DNA of 64,000 nucleotides from Eutreptiella sp. 'Long Island Sound 2002' (GCA_964036045.1 OZ038382.1:114808587-114872586); one strand, 5' to 3'; shown: positions 1-10,870, counted from the stretch's first letter. Program-made: numbers and translations. The notes: generated from the letters alone by a model not told the origin.

Positions 1-170
1 GTGCCAGGTCTCCCCTTTCGACTGCGTGTAGTCCAGGTTTTCCTGCCCCAAGGGCAGGGCCGTCCGTGGGGGAGGCAGCCCAGCAGGCCCGTTGGGTGCG
101 GTTGTGTCCGCTGACGTAATGGCCCCTGGGCCCTGTGTGCTGGGCAGGAGGGGCATGTCTGGGGCCCGGT

Positions 171-1298
171 TCATTGCCTCCGTACGCTGCTCGCTCGTGT
201 GGTTATCATCCGTTGTGGCAACGTGGCTGGTGGCTGCCGTCCCCAGGGTGGCATAGTTGCGCTGGTGGTGCGCCTGGCAGGATGCTTAGGCGGGGTCCTC
301 CGGGGAGCCTCTTGTAGGGTCGATAGGCTCTCTGTGCGGCGTTGCGTGGATGCGTGCCGAAGGCGGTGGTGGGCCCGCCGTGAGGACTCCATGCCGGGAG
401 GACGGCATGAAGGTGTTGAAGGACTCATCGTCGCCACCCTCCGGTCCCCTTGTTGTCCCTGGCCAACAGCCGCTGAGGGCTCGTTGAAGATCGATGCCCG
501 GTTGTTTGCCGCCTCCTGAGCTTGGGGGGAGCAGTTGGTGCGTGCTTCCTTGGGCGGCGTCCCCGCGGTAGCCCCTGGGGTGACGTGCCCGGCCACAGTT
601 GTGGGCTGCAGCCAACCGGTGTTGCCGGTAGGCTGTCTGACCAGTTTCCCCAGGGTTGGTGCCGGGAGGGCGTTGGCAACTTGCTCCACCCCTTCTCCCC
701 CGGTTCCCGTGCTTGGTTGGTCGGTCTCCGCCTCTTCATGGCCTACAGGTGCAGCTCCTTCCGGGTGGTGGCTGGGCGGCGGACAGGGTGTCGTGCTGGC
801 GCTGTCTGCCGCTGGCAGGGAGGCTGCAGGCAACTCCTGGGCATCAAGAGCCGCTGCCGGCACGGGTGCCTCCTCCACATCCTCCCTCCTCTGTGGTACT
901 GCGATGGTCACCGGCCCGGCCTGTTGTTGGCGGCCTAGTCCTCCTTGGTCCTCGCCTCTTTCCTCTCCAGTGGCTCCGGCTCCGGTGTCCGCTGGGGGTT
1001 CCCTCCATTGCAGGCCGGCTGGCGGCATGGTTGGCGCGCCCGCGCCGTCCCTGACCCGCGTCTCCTGGCTGGCTCTTTGCTGGAATTCTAGTCGGACACG
1101 GAGGGACAATTGAGACGGCACCACCTGACGTGAGCAACCATCTTCACGGCGTCCTCCCACAATGAACTGCAGACACTGACAATCACTATAGACGCCATCC
1201 ACGACGCCCACGGACAACAATAGCACCACACACATCATGTGTCGGTTGTGGTCGATGAAGCGGTGGACTTCCAGATCATACAGCGACTGGCCCAACAA
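171..1298 (-). CDS. Unrecognised proline/alanine-rich ORF (375 codons)
   Basis: An open frame of 375 codons with no recognisable domain. The product is rich in Pro, Ala, Gly, Gln and Arg, with no membrane segment or signal peptide evident. The plus strand here is G/T-rich, so the minus strand is C/A-rich, the same bias seen on the sense strand of the LINE at 9.6-18.2 kb. That bias lowers stop-codon frequency and can produce long ORFs by chance. It could be an ORF1-like LINE product or simply non-coding sequence. A shorter plus-strand ORF (199-519) overlaps it, and I see no reason to prefer that one. Confidence 0.2.
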   Translation of the reverse strand: MLGQSLYDLEVHRFIDHNRHMMCVVLLLSVGVVDGVYSDCQCLQFIVGGRREDGCSRQVVPSQLSLRVRLEFQQRASQETRVRDGAGAPTMPPAGLQWREPPADTGAGATGEERGEDQGGLGRQQQAGPVTIAVPQRREDVEEAPVPAAALDAQELPAASLPAADSASTTPCPPPSHHPEGAAPVGHEEAETDQPSTGTGGEGVEQVANALPAPTLGKLVRQPTGNTGWLQPTTVAGHVTPGATAGTPPKEARTNCSPQAQEAANNRASIFNEPSAAVGQGQQGDRRVATMSPSTPSCRPPGMESSRRAHHRLRHASTQRRTESLSTLQEAPRRTPPKHPARRTTSATMPPWGRQPPATLPQRMITTRASSVRRQ

Positions 1299-2890
1299 CT
1301 GCTACACAAAGCGACTGACTCCAGCCTGGGTACACAGGCACTGCACCTATGGTGGGAACCGCGTAACCTCACGGCAGACGTCCTATTACACCTGGTGAAG
1401 CAAGAGTGGCAGCGCTAGAGCCAGAACAACGGGCACGTAGACCTACGTGCCCACAACCAGCTCGCAGAGCACATGCCGGACCATGACGCACCTCCGTTGC
1501 GTGACCACATGCACACACACCTCCAGCACCTGCCACGGATCCTGCATCCCGGGAAGCCGCCGGCCTGGGTGCCAGACGACATGATATGCCATGACACAGG
1601 AGAGGCGTACCACTACACACAGCCTCTCAGAACTATGGCCCACCTCTGGGGGGGCCTCGCCATTAGCACCCGCATGAATCGCCTCCAACCCGAACTACAC
1701 ACTCCGCTGTACTTTTCGGCTCTCGACCCATCTCTACTACCGGTACACCTGCAAAAATGAAGGGCTCAACTCTTGCCTCAACAACTACCCCTTTTCAACA
1801 GAGTTGCACGCTGGTACGACAGAACAGTCATCAACATACCCCCTGAATACACCATATGCTCGTGCCACCTACAACAGCCGGAAACATGAAAAGATTCAAA
1901 CAGTGCCCGCTGGCTCACGATGACATCCACCTAGCCACGTGGAAAACGGATGACACAATCCCAAAACACACCGGTTGGGGCCAAGCAACGCCACTAGCCA
2001 ACGAGGTACGCTGCCTGATGCAACCACTGGAGATTAAGGAAGCGGTGTTCAGAGGAGCGCTGCCGCTCAAACTGTACCGGGTCATCAGCGACCACGCACC
2101 ACAACCAAAAGCCACAGTGAGCCACATGCAGCTCAGAGCTGTCAAATGCGCAGAAACACAACTGCAACATCGCGTCCAGTTGTACATACTAGAGGCACAG
2201 CGGGCCCCGGACAGCAAGCGCAAATACTACAACCTACTCAAACATTACCAAGCGGTTCAGCCCAGGGACTGGCCACACACACCACTACACAGCCTCCAGG
2301 GGACTTTGTCCACACCGCGCGTCGCACCACCCTACACACCACACTACACAGACCGGCGGCATGCACGCCGCGGGCATACGTCCCACGGTTCGCCATCACC
2401 GTGCTTCTCCTCAGGATGCCCAACGGCGAGTCCCCCCATCCATAGCAGCTACCATGCAACATTTGCCTCCAGTCCGAGCGCCGCGGCCATGACCTCCGCT
2501 GCAGCAGCAGCCAGGCAAAGCATTGGTTCTGCAGCCTGTGCCTCACCAAGATGCACGCCTGCCTCCTTTTTAGACGGTTCCAACCCCTCTGCCAGCCTTC
2601 CAGGGAGTCCAAGGAGGATGACGTCTTGGTGCACATGGTCTGGAGGTTGGCCGCCCAGGATACTGGCCCCCCTACGATCACACGGGCAGAAGCTGCAGCC
2701 CGGATGTGGAGTGGCTGGAGTTGCTGGAGGATGAGACAGAGCCGCCGGTCAGCCCCCCCGGGCGTGCACCACATTGATGGTTGCCGCCGGGGCAGCACGA
2801 CCCCAAAAACTGGGTGCCGGACTGCGAACCCTACGACACTGTACCGCAGGGCAGCTTGTCCCGATAGTATGCACGAAGTCGCCCCCCCCT
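1130..2890 (+). mobile_element. Degraded LINE-like 3' fragment ending in a C-rich tail
   Basis: From about 1,120 the plus strand switches from G/T-rich to C/A-rich. Broken frames run to about 2,735, for example 1473-1760 and 1856-2734, with residues typical of real protein but no catalytic motif that I can name. The segment ends in TGCACGAAGTCGCCCCCCCC at 2,872-2,891. The same junction word occurs on the minus strand at 9,640-9,657, where the LINE of region 9.6-18.2 kb ends. I infer that both are 3' ends of related non-LTR elements whose tail is C-rich. The 5' part, including any RT, is absent or unrecognisable. Confidence 0.4.
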
Positions 2891-3262
2891 AACTCCCCCC
2901 CCTACCTACCCCCCCCTACCCCCCCTACCCCCCCTACCCCCCCCTACCCCCCCCCCTTCCCTGCCCCAACCCCCCCGTATCCCCCCCTACCCCCTCCCCT
3001 ACCCCCCTACTAGCCCCCCCTACCTCCCCCCTCTACCTCCCCCCCCTACCTCCCCCCCCTACCTCCCCCCCCCTACGTCCCCCCCCTACCTTCCCCCCCC
3101 CTACCTCCCCCCGCTTACCTCTTCCCCTCCCTACCTCCCCCCCCCACCTCGTCTCCCCCCCCCTACCCCCCCCCCCTACGTTGCTACTCCTACCTGCCCC
3201 CCCCCCCCCACCACCAACCCCCCATCCTCCCGCCCTTCCCGAGCAACCCCCGCCCCCCACCC
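2880..3262 (+). repeat. C-rich tract, irregular (C6-8)TAC repeat
   Basis: Almost pure C runs punctuated by TA, TAC or TACCT, about 380 bp. It directly follows the LINE-like 3' end, and a second tract of the same make-up lies at 9,396-9,640 next to another such end. The complementary strand reads GTAGGGGGG, so it is G-quadruplex-prone. Confidence 0.85.
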
Positions 3263-3299
3263 CACCCGGACCCTTGCATTAGTAGACCGGCTTTTGGCT

Positions 3300-4250
3300 G
3301 CACAGCCTTGTGTGTGCACCGCCTTGCCTGTGGCCCCTTAAATAACAAGACTCCTGCGGTGGCCACAGACCGCCTTTTGTGTGTTCTGCCTTGTGTGTGC
3401 ACCGCCTTGTGTGTGCACCGCCTTGCCTGTGGCCCCTTAAATAACAAGACTCCTGCGGTGGCCACAGGCCGCCTTTTGTGTGGTCCGCCTTGTGTGTGCA
3501 CCGCCTTGCCTGTGGCCCCTTAAGTAACAAGACTCCTGCGGTGGCCACAGACCGCCTTTTGTTTGTTCCGCCTTGTCTGTGCACCGCCTTGTGTGTGCAC
3601 TGCCTTGCCTGTGGCCCCTTAAATAACAAGACTCCTGCGGTGGCCGCAGGCCGCTCTTTGTGTGTTCCGCCTTGTGTGTGCACCGCCTTGCCTGTGGCCC
3701 CTCAACTAACATGACTCCTGCGGTGGCCACAGAACGCCTTTTGTGTTTACCGCGTTGTGTGTGCACCGCCTTGTGTGTGCACCGCCTTGCCTGTGGCCCC
3801 TTAAATAACAAGACTCCTGCGGTGGCCACAGACCGCCTTTTGTGTGTTCCGCTATGTGTGTGCACCGCCTTGCCTGTGGCCCCTTAAATAACAAGACTCC
3901 TGCGGTGGCCACAGACCACCTTTTGTGTTTACCGCATTGTGTGTGCACCGCCTTGTGTGTGCACCGCCTTGCCTGTGGCCCCTTAAATAACAAGACTCCT
4001 GCGGTGGCTACAGACCGCCTTTTGTGTGCACCGCCTTGCTTGAGGCCCCTTAACTAACATGACTCCTGCGGTGGCCACAGAACGCCTTTTCTGTTTACCG
4101 CATTGTGTGTGCAACGCCTTGCCTGTGGCCCCTTAAATAACAAGACTCCTGCAGTGGCCACAGACCGCCTTTTGTGTGATCCGCCTTGGGTTCGCCCCGC
4201 CTTCTGTGCGTACCGCCTTGCCTGTGGCCCTTCAAAGAACTTCACTCCTA
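3300..4250 (+). repeat. Tandem satellite with alternating 99-bp and 83-bp units
   Basis: Eleven copies of a unit holding TGGCCCCTTAAATAACAAG, then CTCCTGCGGTGGCCACAG, then pyrimidine-rich CCGCCTT words. The anchor TGGCCCCTTA or its variant starts at 3331, 3430, 3513, 3612, 3695, 3794, 3877, 3976, 4043, 4126 and 4225. Spacings are therefore 99, 83, 99, 83, 99, 83, 99, 67, 83 and 99. The units differ by multiples of 16 bp, the length of the subrepeat CCGCCTTGTGTGTGCA. Open frames across it on both strands are repeat artefacts. Confidence 0.95.
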
Positions 4251-4722
4251 CGCACCACCTAACTGTTCTTTTCTACGGCTCCCTTCTAGCCCAAACACCT
4301 CCACCCCATCTGCAAAGAGGAGACCAATGCAAGCACAACAGCCACAAAATCAAAACACGAACTGCGACCCATCGTGAGTGATTGCTACCACTCGAGTCCG
4401 ATGTGTTGCTGCACCGTGTGCAGCGCCAAAGTCAACACGTGACTATGAACAGAAGAACTAGTATGGACGCAGGGTGCAAAGCATGGCGGCACACCAAAGA
4501 ATGCAGAAGACAAGCGACAAGCCACCGCAGTAGGAACACAATACCACGGCATAGCGGCCCACGCAAAAGGTGCCATATATGATGGACTCAAACAACGGAG
4601 GACACAGGTGAAAACTTAAATACAGTGTGTAACCAATGGGCACCATGTGGCAATGGCACCATGGGAGTGATGAATGCAAGTAGACGGTGATGTAGACAGC
4701 ACGTACTTACACCGCTCACGGA
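4251..4722. other. No gene recognised; 3' flank of the KDZ-like gene
   Basis: About 470 bp of ordinary composition with only short ORFs. It may hold the 3' UTR or a last exon of the minus-strand gene ending near 4,723: GTAAGT lies just downstream of that ORF on the minus strand. No terminal inverted repeat was found by eye. Confidence 0.4.
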
Positions 4723-5587
4723 CTACTCCGGAACACCAACCTTCGGCTGCTGTTTCTCCACGGTCTTGTTCGGCAGCAAGAAACCTTTTGGCGGCACCAG
4801 CTGCACGCGCTTATTCCAGTTGACTTGCTTCACACCATACTGCTGCATAATGGGGGTTGGGCCACGCACAGGCAACAACACGATCCACAGCGAAGGCAGC
4901 GGTGCCATGGGGGACTTCTTCGTCAGCAGCAGCAACATCCCCTCATACTGAAAGCGCAGTAGCACGGCTTTACCTGTTGCAAGGACAAACGGACGAAAGT
5001 AAAGAAGAGATGTATTGGGACCAACAAAAGGCCCGTTGGCAACGCATGTACAGTTGTACACACCCACTGTACTTGGGCACTTCACTTGCCCCTTGCCGAA
5101 GATGCGCTTCATCACCGGGGGGACCGCGATGGGTTCGTTGCCACGCAAGCGCAACAAGAAGAAGGTCACAATTTTGTCGTAGTTCGCCACAGACAAACCG
5201 GAGGGTGGCTCCCGCAACTTTTGGAAGTCCTGCGCCTCTTTGTCCGCATCCCACTCCTTGAAACCCCCAACTTCAATACTAAGGGTCCTCAGTTGATTGC
5301 TGACGCCCTCCGACATTACCACTTCATGGTGCCTCAACTTGTCGGGGACTAGAAAGACGAAACATACCCATGTGACGGAAGAAAACGTGATATGCGTAAA
5401 GTGTCAGCGAACCTACGGAGCAGGAACACGACAACGCAGGAACCTTCGCTATCCTTCTTCTGTGCCACGGCCTTAGGGGCACGGCCCAGAAGAAGGGGTG
5501 CAGGAGCTGCTGCCTCATCTGGCATCGCGTCATCACCGTGCAAATCAGCTTCGTCAACAGTGGCCTCTTTTTCCGCGGCTGGATCAC
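4723..5587 (-). CDS. 3' exons of the KDZ-like transposase gene
   Basis: Two coherent minus-strand pieces. The first, from 5,587, begins with an acidic Ala/Glu/Asp-rich linker. The second is a 204-codon ORF (5337-4723) with a globular look, alternating hydrophobic strands and Lys/Pro-rich ends, and no named domain. A frame change lies between them near 5,350-5,450. Two very short GT..AG candidates occur there, but I cannot choose between splicing and frameshift. The terminal codon at 4723-4725 is TAG. The block follows the transposase core directly and on the same strand, so I take it as the C-terminal part of the same product. It could instead be a separate downstream gene. Confidence 0.4.
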
Positions 5588-5663
5588 CTACAATGATAAG
5601 AGTAACATGATGGCAACATGGAACGGAGAAGTGCTTCCAAGGCGTTAGGTTACCGCCACACAC
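5588..5663 (-). other. Candidate spliceosomal intron (76 nt)
   Basis: On the minus strand the exon ends ..GCAG, followed by GTGTGT.., and the segment closes ..ATTGTAG before GTGATCC. Removing 76 nt joins the frame of the upstream exon, ending Gly-Ala-Ala, to the acidic Asp-Pro-Ala-Ala-Glu-Lys frame in phase. The inference rests on frame continuity and canonical ends, without transcript data. Confidence 0.45.
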
Positions 5664-8127
5664 CTGCAGCACCAACAGGAGCACCACAGGAAGACGTAGA
5701 TTCGGCACTGGATGGGGACAAAGGATCGTCCTTCCCCTTCAATTCGCTGGCAAACAGCTGCTTCGCGATACCGTCCACGTCGGGCTGATCAAGGGCCACT
5801 CGCTTTAGGGCCGGTGAGGATGTTGCTGACGCTCGACTTGGGGGCTGCGCGCGCTTGGACCCAATGCGCCGCAAGACGGAGCCCATGGCCACGTAACCAG
5901 ACGAACCCGATGCCGTTGACGTAACCGGGCGTGCCAAGTGTGCGATGCGGTTGTTAGCCGGGAGCGTGTTGGGGGAAGACGACGCATACGTCATTGCCCG
6001 ATGCAAGGCCGCCGATTGCCGCAGAAGGAAGTTTGACAAGCTAACGGCAACTGTTGGCTCAACGATCAAAAAAATCCAAGTAACGGGATCCTCCAGCTAC
6101 TCCTCACGTGCCAAAGTTGGTGCAGAAGGCTTCAAGATGCCAGCCGGGTCGCCCCCTGCCCCCAGGTAGCGATTGTGGGCCTCACAAACGTTCCAAAGCA
6201 GGAGGAAGAACCGGACATCATTCATGGTAGGTGCAATGTACTTGAAGCGTGACAACCATACGAAGAGCTGCTCGCACGCCTCACTGTTGACGCCTTCCAA
6301 GGCAGGGATGTCGTCTGCATTGTACTTCGTACACTTGTGGTTCACCTCGTGGAACCCCTGAGCAACGGAAGTAGAAGCTTCATCCATGCATTGCATGTAT
6401 CCTTGTTAAGGCAAGGTATCAGGATTGCAAGTATACCTGTCCACAAACCAAGTCACGTCCTCCAAAGTCGAAACCTTGTGCTTGCGAACGGATTGGTTGC
6501 AGTGACAACCGTTGTCATACCCTGCGTAATGAATGACGACACCATCCTCCCGCAGAGCGTGGACACAGTTGAGGACATTGTTCGTAGACTCCGGCTGTAT
6601 CAATTCCGACAACTCAATAATGCAGTTGCAAGGCCGAGCAGTTGCTAGCAGACCCGACGACTTGCCCGGGTGCACAACGAAGGGCTTCCTGCAACCCTCG
6701 TCGCTCACTGTGCTTGTAGTCTTGGGCTTGGTCGGCTGTTGTTGTTGCTTGGCCCGCGTACGGAGGGCAATCACCTCATCTTCTTCATCATTGCTCTCAT
6801 CCAAAAGTTTGGGAACGACCGGTTGATCCACATGTTTATGCTCACGGCAGTAGGCTGAACCAGTAGTCTTGTCAGGCCATTGGGAGCATTGCAAAGGGAT
6901 GTTCAAACCTGTTGCTGGATGTAGTCCCCGCTCACCACGTTGATGGGGACACACACGGCGGCAAACCTTCTCGTGCCCGTCCAGAATCACCACCTCCTCA
7001 AACCTCTGGAGAGCTGCAGTAAGGTATGCCACTTTGTCGTCCCCAGCCTTCTTGAAACTCATGTGCCTCACATGCTGGGGCCCCGCTGTTGTGCACCTAC
7101 ACATGACGCAAACAAGAGATGGTAGTTGTCCACTCACCAAACCGAAGGGTAACACCACTGTAGTAAACACACACCTATGGTGCCGCGAAGGCATTCCATT
7201 GTTACGGATGCGGGTGTTCAACATCTCAAAGAGTGTGTCATCCCGGAGATCCGTATCGGGCATTACGTCCTGCACCATCTGCTCTCGGTGATAGCGCATG
7301 GCCCAACGCAAGAACAAACCCTTCTTCAAAATCTTTGGTGGTATCCCCAACACAACACCTTGTGTGTGGAAGCTAGCATGTTGCAGCGTCAACCTCACTT
7401 CCGTGTCATCGATGTCGCGTTTGCGCAAGAAGGACCCAAATATTGCACAGATGTCGTGCACTGTAGGCACACATCTTGGACATGGACACAAAAACAGACG
7501 TTGCACACACCTATTCGTGACCATCATGTATGGCCGTTCCTCGGTGAATCGATAGGATTTACCACCAATGGTGAAACCATCGTAGGTATAGTGTATGTCG
7601 CACGAAGTACAGGTGCCCTTCACAAGTTGAATATCCTTCGGTCTGCCCTAAGGAAGAACGGGAACGCAATATGGTACTTACAACATTGGCAGAGCGGATT
7701 ACATCGTACGCGGAATGAGCACCTCAGCATTCCCCAATACTTCCAGAGTGGTAACATGGGCTGCTTCCAGATTCCCACCGCACGCGTGGCAGGCATCACA
7801 GAACGGCAACAAATACATCAGCGGCTGGTATGTCAATTCCAAAGCGCCACATTGACGCAAGCGATTGAGGGCGCGGAACACATGCATCGAAGTTGCCTTG
7901 ATTTCCATGGTCTGCAAGTCTACCAACAGTGCGTTGATGGGCCTTGTGGGCCAAGGATGCGACCAGAATTGCCTATAGTGCTTGCATAGCGAGCAACATA
8001 TATTGCAACCACGTCCTCGACTGAATCGTAATTCATGGTGATGCACAATATCCTGTAGAATGGGTGATGGAAAAGCCGTGGTCACAAATGCACAGGCTGC
8101 ATGATGCCCTTGCCTTGTAACTTGCAC
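5664..8127 (-). CDS. KDZ-like (Kyakuja-Dileera-Zisupton) transposase with Cys-rich N-terminus; in-frame TAA/TAG
   Basis: One minus-strand frame of about 820 codons. Its N-terminal part has paired cysteines (CDACHACGG; later CTSCDIHYTYDGF and CPCPRC), like the CxC DNA-binding region of KDZ elements. VVILDGHEKVCRRVC resembles the block around the first catalytic Asp. VNSEACEQLFVWLSRFKY resembles the C-terminal block with the catalytic Glu. After that the product turns Ser/Pro-rich. The frame is interrupted by TAA 7699-7701, TAA 7678-7680, TAG 7648-7650, TAA 6406-6408 and TAG 6097-6099, yet never by TGA, and coding character resumes in the same frame each time. It is either a pseudogene with several nonsense changes or a gene in a code where TAA and TAG are sense. 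The true start is not resolved: the codon at 8,127 is GTG and the frame is open upstream. The family call rests on motif recall and needs a profile search. Confidence 0.5.
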
Positions 8128-8292
8128 TTGTAACCCTGTAAACCAGTCTCACTTGTAACCCCGCGGAAAACGCGGAAAATCGCGACGCAACAGACGCAAC
8201 AATCAGAATTGGCCCACTTGTGGGCAAGGTGGCTACGTCACCCCTGCCTACGCCTACGCCTATGAGAAAGGAAAGGAAGAAAGAAAGCCTCT
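8128..8292. other. Upstream flank of the KDZ-like gene
   Basis: No gene seen. It contains the palindrome CCCACTTGTGGG at about 8,213-8,224, which recurs at 9,157 and, inverted in the middle, at 9,257. The flank therefore belongs to the repeat family that follows. Confidence 0.4.
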
Positions 8293-8295
8293 GAA

Positions 8296-8402
8296 TGCCT
8301 CCTTCTCGAGTCGGGGAAAAGCTCGAGGCAGGGATATTCAAGCCCCTGATTGCCTCCTTCTCGAGCCGGGGTATGAAAGCTCGAGGCAGGGATATTCAGG
8401 TG
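8296..8402 (+). repeat. 55-bp direct repeat, two copies
   Basis: TGCCTCCTTCTCGAG recurs at 8296 and 8351. Each copy also carries AGCTCGAGGCAGGGATATTC. CTCGAG occurs twice per unit, giving short self-complementary arms. Confidence 0.8.
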
Positions 8403-8424
8403 CCGGTCTCGGCGAATTGGCTAC

Positions 8425-9055
8425 ATCTCACCATGATGGTTGGGGTCCAAAAGAGGGCGGAAATGCTACATCACCCCTGCATTCTCGGAGGTCCCCAACA
8501 AAGGGAACAAAATGAGAAGTCAAAACCTACGCTGGGGGTCACCCTGATGCACCACGCAACAAAGTGTGGATTCAAATATTGTCCGGGTTTCCTCAATAGC
8601 ACCGGACGGTTGGGGCCCAAAAGAGAACGGAAATGCTACATCACCCCTGCATTCTCGGGGGTCCCCAACAGAGGGACCAAAATCAGAAGTCAAAACCTAC
8701 GCTGGGGGTCACCCTGATGCACCACGCAACAAAGTGTGGATTCAAATATTGTCCGGGTTTCCTCAATAGCACCGGACGGTTGGGGCCCAAAAGAGAACGG
8801 AAATGCTACATCACCCCTGCATTCTCGGGGGTCCCCAACAGAGGGAACAAAATCATAAGTCAAAACCTACGCCGGGGTAACCCTGATGCACCACGCAACA
8901 AAGCGTGGATTCAAAGATTGTCCCGGTTTCCTCAATAGCACCGGACGGTTGGGCCCCAAAAGAGGGCGGAAATGCTACATCACCCCTGCATTCTCGGGGG
9001 TCCCCAACAAAGGGAACAAAATCAGAAGGCAAAACCTACGCCGGGGGTCACCATG
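8425..9055 (+). repeat. 170-bp tandem satellite, about 3.7 units
   Basis: The word AAATGCTACATCACCCCTGC starts at 8461, 8631, 8801 and 8970, giving spacings of 170, 170 and 169. The first three units are nearly identical and the last is cut at about 9,055. Plus-strand ORFs reading through it are repeats of themselves and not genes. Confidence 0.92.
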
Positions 9056-9395
9056 ACGCCCCTAGGGGCCCCTAGTATACCAAAGTATGGGTCTCTAGTA
9101 CGGCCAGACGCCCAAATAGCCACCGCCATGGAGCGGGGAGGCAGTATCAGAATTGGCCCACTTGTGGGCAAGGATGGGGCAAGGTGGTTATATAGCCCCT
9201 GCCGCCTAAGGGATCCCCACTGCCTCAGAGCGGGGGGCAGAATCAGAAAAGAGCCCACAAGTGGGCAAGGTGGCTACATAACCCCATTGGGCGCCTTCGG
9301 CGCCCGTTGGCTCCTTGGGCCCATACCTTTGACAACTAACTGTCGGCCAGAGGCCCCTGGGGGGGGGGTTAGTTGGCGTCCTAGGACCCGCGGAG
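9056..9395. repeat. Dispersed repeat with CCCACTTGTGGG palindromes
   Basis: Two diverged units share ATCAGAA, the palindrome CCCACTTGTGGG or CCCACAAGTGGG, and GGGCAAGGTGGCTACAT. The same unit also occurs near 8,205-8,245. The stretch ends GCGGAGTCGCCCCCCCCC at 9,387-9,404, echoing the LINE 3' junction, so it may include another very short LINE 3' end on the plus strand. Confidence 0.5.
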
Positions 9396-9640
9396 TCGCC
9401 CCCCCCCTAGCCCCCCCCTACCTCCCCCCCCTACCTTCCCCCCCCTACCTTATCCCCCCTACCTCCCCCCCCTACCCCCCCCTACCCCCCCTACCTCCCC
9501 CCCCTACCTCCCCCCCTACCCCCCCCTACCCCCCCTACCCCCCCCCTACCCCCGCTACCCCCCCCTACCCCCCCTACCCCCCCCCCACCCCCCCTACCCC
9601 CCCCTAACCCCCCCTACCCCCCCCCTACCTCCAAGGTAGG
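9396..9640 (+). repeat. Second C-rich tract (CCCCCCTACC-type)
   Basis: About 245 bp of C runs with TACC or TAC interruptions. At its right end CCTACCTCCAAGGTAGGGGG forms a perfect inverted turn into the G-rich end of the minus-strand LINE at 9,640-9,657. Confidence 0.85.
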
Positions 9641-10870
9641 GGGGGGCGACTTCGTGCAATATATGTCGTCCCGCCTCAACCAGCTGCTGGCAAACTGGGA
9701 TGTAAGTCCGATGAACCTCAAGAACTACAGGACAGTCACCCTTGCCCTCAAAGCCCGCCTCCCTACTTCTGTGGCTGGTAGATGGGGGATGCCGATTGGA
9801 CCATGGGGATCGTCTGGAATGCCCAACGCCACGGGTGGGGAGCGTTCCTCTGGCGCAGCGGGGGCCTGCTCTCCGGGGTACGCGAGAGACTCGTGGCAGC
9901 CCCGCTGTCATGGAGGGAGCTCCACATCCCCTGCGATCTGTGGCCTGTGGTCCACCGAAGGAACCGGCCGCTCAACCCCAGCCACGACCCGGTACATATG
10001 ACAATGCGGCGGCAGCCAGCAGCGGGACCGAGGTGGAACGGTGCACCGCACCTTTCTCAGCATCCTCCAGGTCGTCAAGGTCCAGCCCCCGAACGGCGAT
10101 CCGCACCCAGCCCAGACCATGGGCTGCCCCTTCCCACGCAACGAGGGCTACAAGGGCGTCGGCACCATTGCGGACTGACAAACCACAGAGCCCCCGACAA
10201 GACTGTGCGGCCAAACGGGCAGCACAACACTACCCACAGACCCCACAACGACGCACCGACACCACCAGCGCAGCCGGACAGGGTGTAAACAACACGGGCA
10301 GTGGACAGCAAACACTTTGCACAGCAAGCGAGAGCGTGCCAAGCTAGACGGAAACGAGAACCACCCCCACCACAGATGCCAAGCCTGAGAAACACCTCGG
10401 CACCATGCTTCCCCCACCGACAACAACCCAGGGACTCACTTGGAGCCCGGACTCACAGGCTCAAGCACTGCCCATTGGGTCGGCTGCTGGCGTCATCCCC
10501 CAACCCTGACACAGGTCGAGCCAGCACCCGATCCACACCGCAACCCGGCAGCTTGTCCGACGGCACACGCCACTGTGCTGTGTGCACAACCCTGCGCGCC
10601 CTGAACCCCTGCCGAGGCCCCGGCCCTGGCCCCGGCACACGCTGCTGTCCCAGGCAACGCCACACAGGCGGATGCGTCACGCCAACAGTCCCCGACGAGA
10701 GCGATGCACTAGCAGGGACCAACGCTGGCCTAAACGCTGGCTGGCACACGTACCCAGCGCCAGGCACCCACGGTGCAGTGGGCTGCTGCAATAGGATGTG
10801 GCCCGGCGCGGGCAACAGCTGGCCCTGCGGATCACGCGCCAACAGTTCCGGGGAGTAGCTGCTCCGCCGT
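9641..10870 (+). other. C/A-rich plus-strand segment of unclear origin
   Basis: Here the plus strand is C/A-rich, opposite to 10.9-18.2 kb. Overlapping plus ORFs (9654-10001, 9742-10347, 9782-10288, 10301-10858) exist in all frames because stops are rare in such sequence. The first has the most protein-like start (SRLNQLLANWDVSP). It could be the inverted 3' part of the LINE or a separate insertion. No domain was recognised. Confidence 0.3.

Noticed and set aside
2880-3262. C-tract as a telomere array
   Set aside because: The unit is irregular and differs from known TTAGGG/TTTAGGG-type repeats. It lies internally and beside LINE 3' ends.
3279-4245. Repeated minus-strand ORFs with CTHKAVHTQ-like motifs
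   Set aside because: They are translations of the 99/83-bp satellite units.
5350-5372. 19-nt GTATGT..CTAG as a mini-intron
   Set aside because: It can restore one frame, but nothing else in the window supports introns that short. Left undecided in the gene model.
7648-7681. GTAAGT..TTAG as a 34-nt intron in the KDZ-like gene
   Set aside because: Removal shifts the frame into an early TGA, whereas the unspliced frame matches on both sides.
8295-9607. Plus-strand ORFs through the 170-bp repeat and C-tract
   Set aside because: Repeat-derived, with identical peptides every 170 bp and a final Pro-rich C-tract translation.
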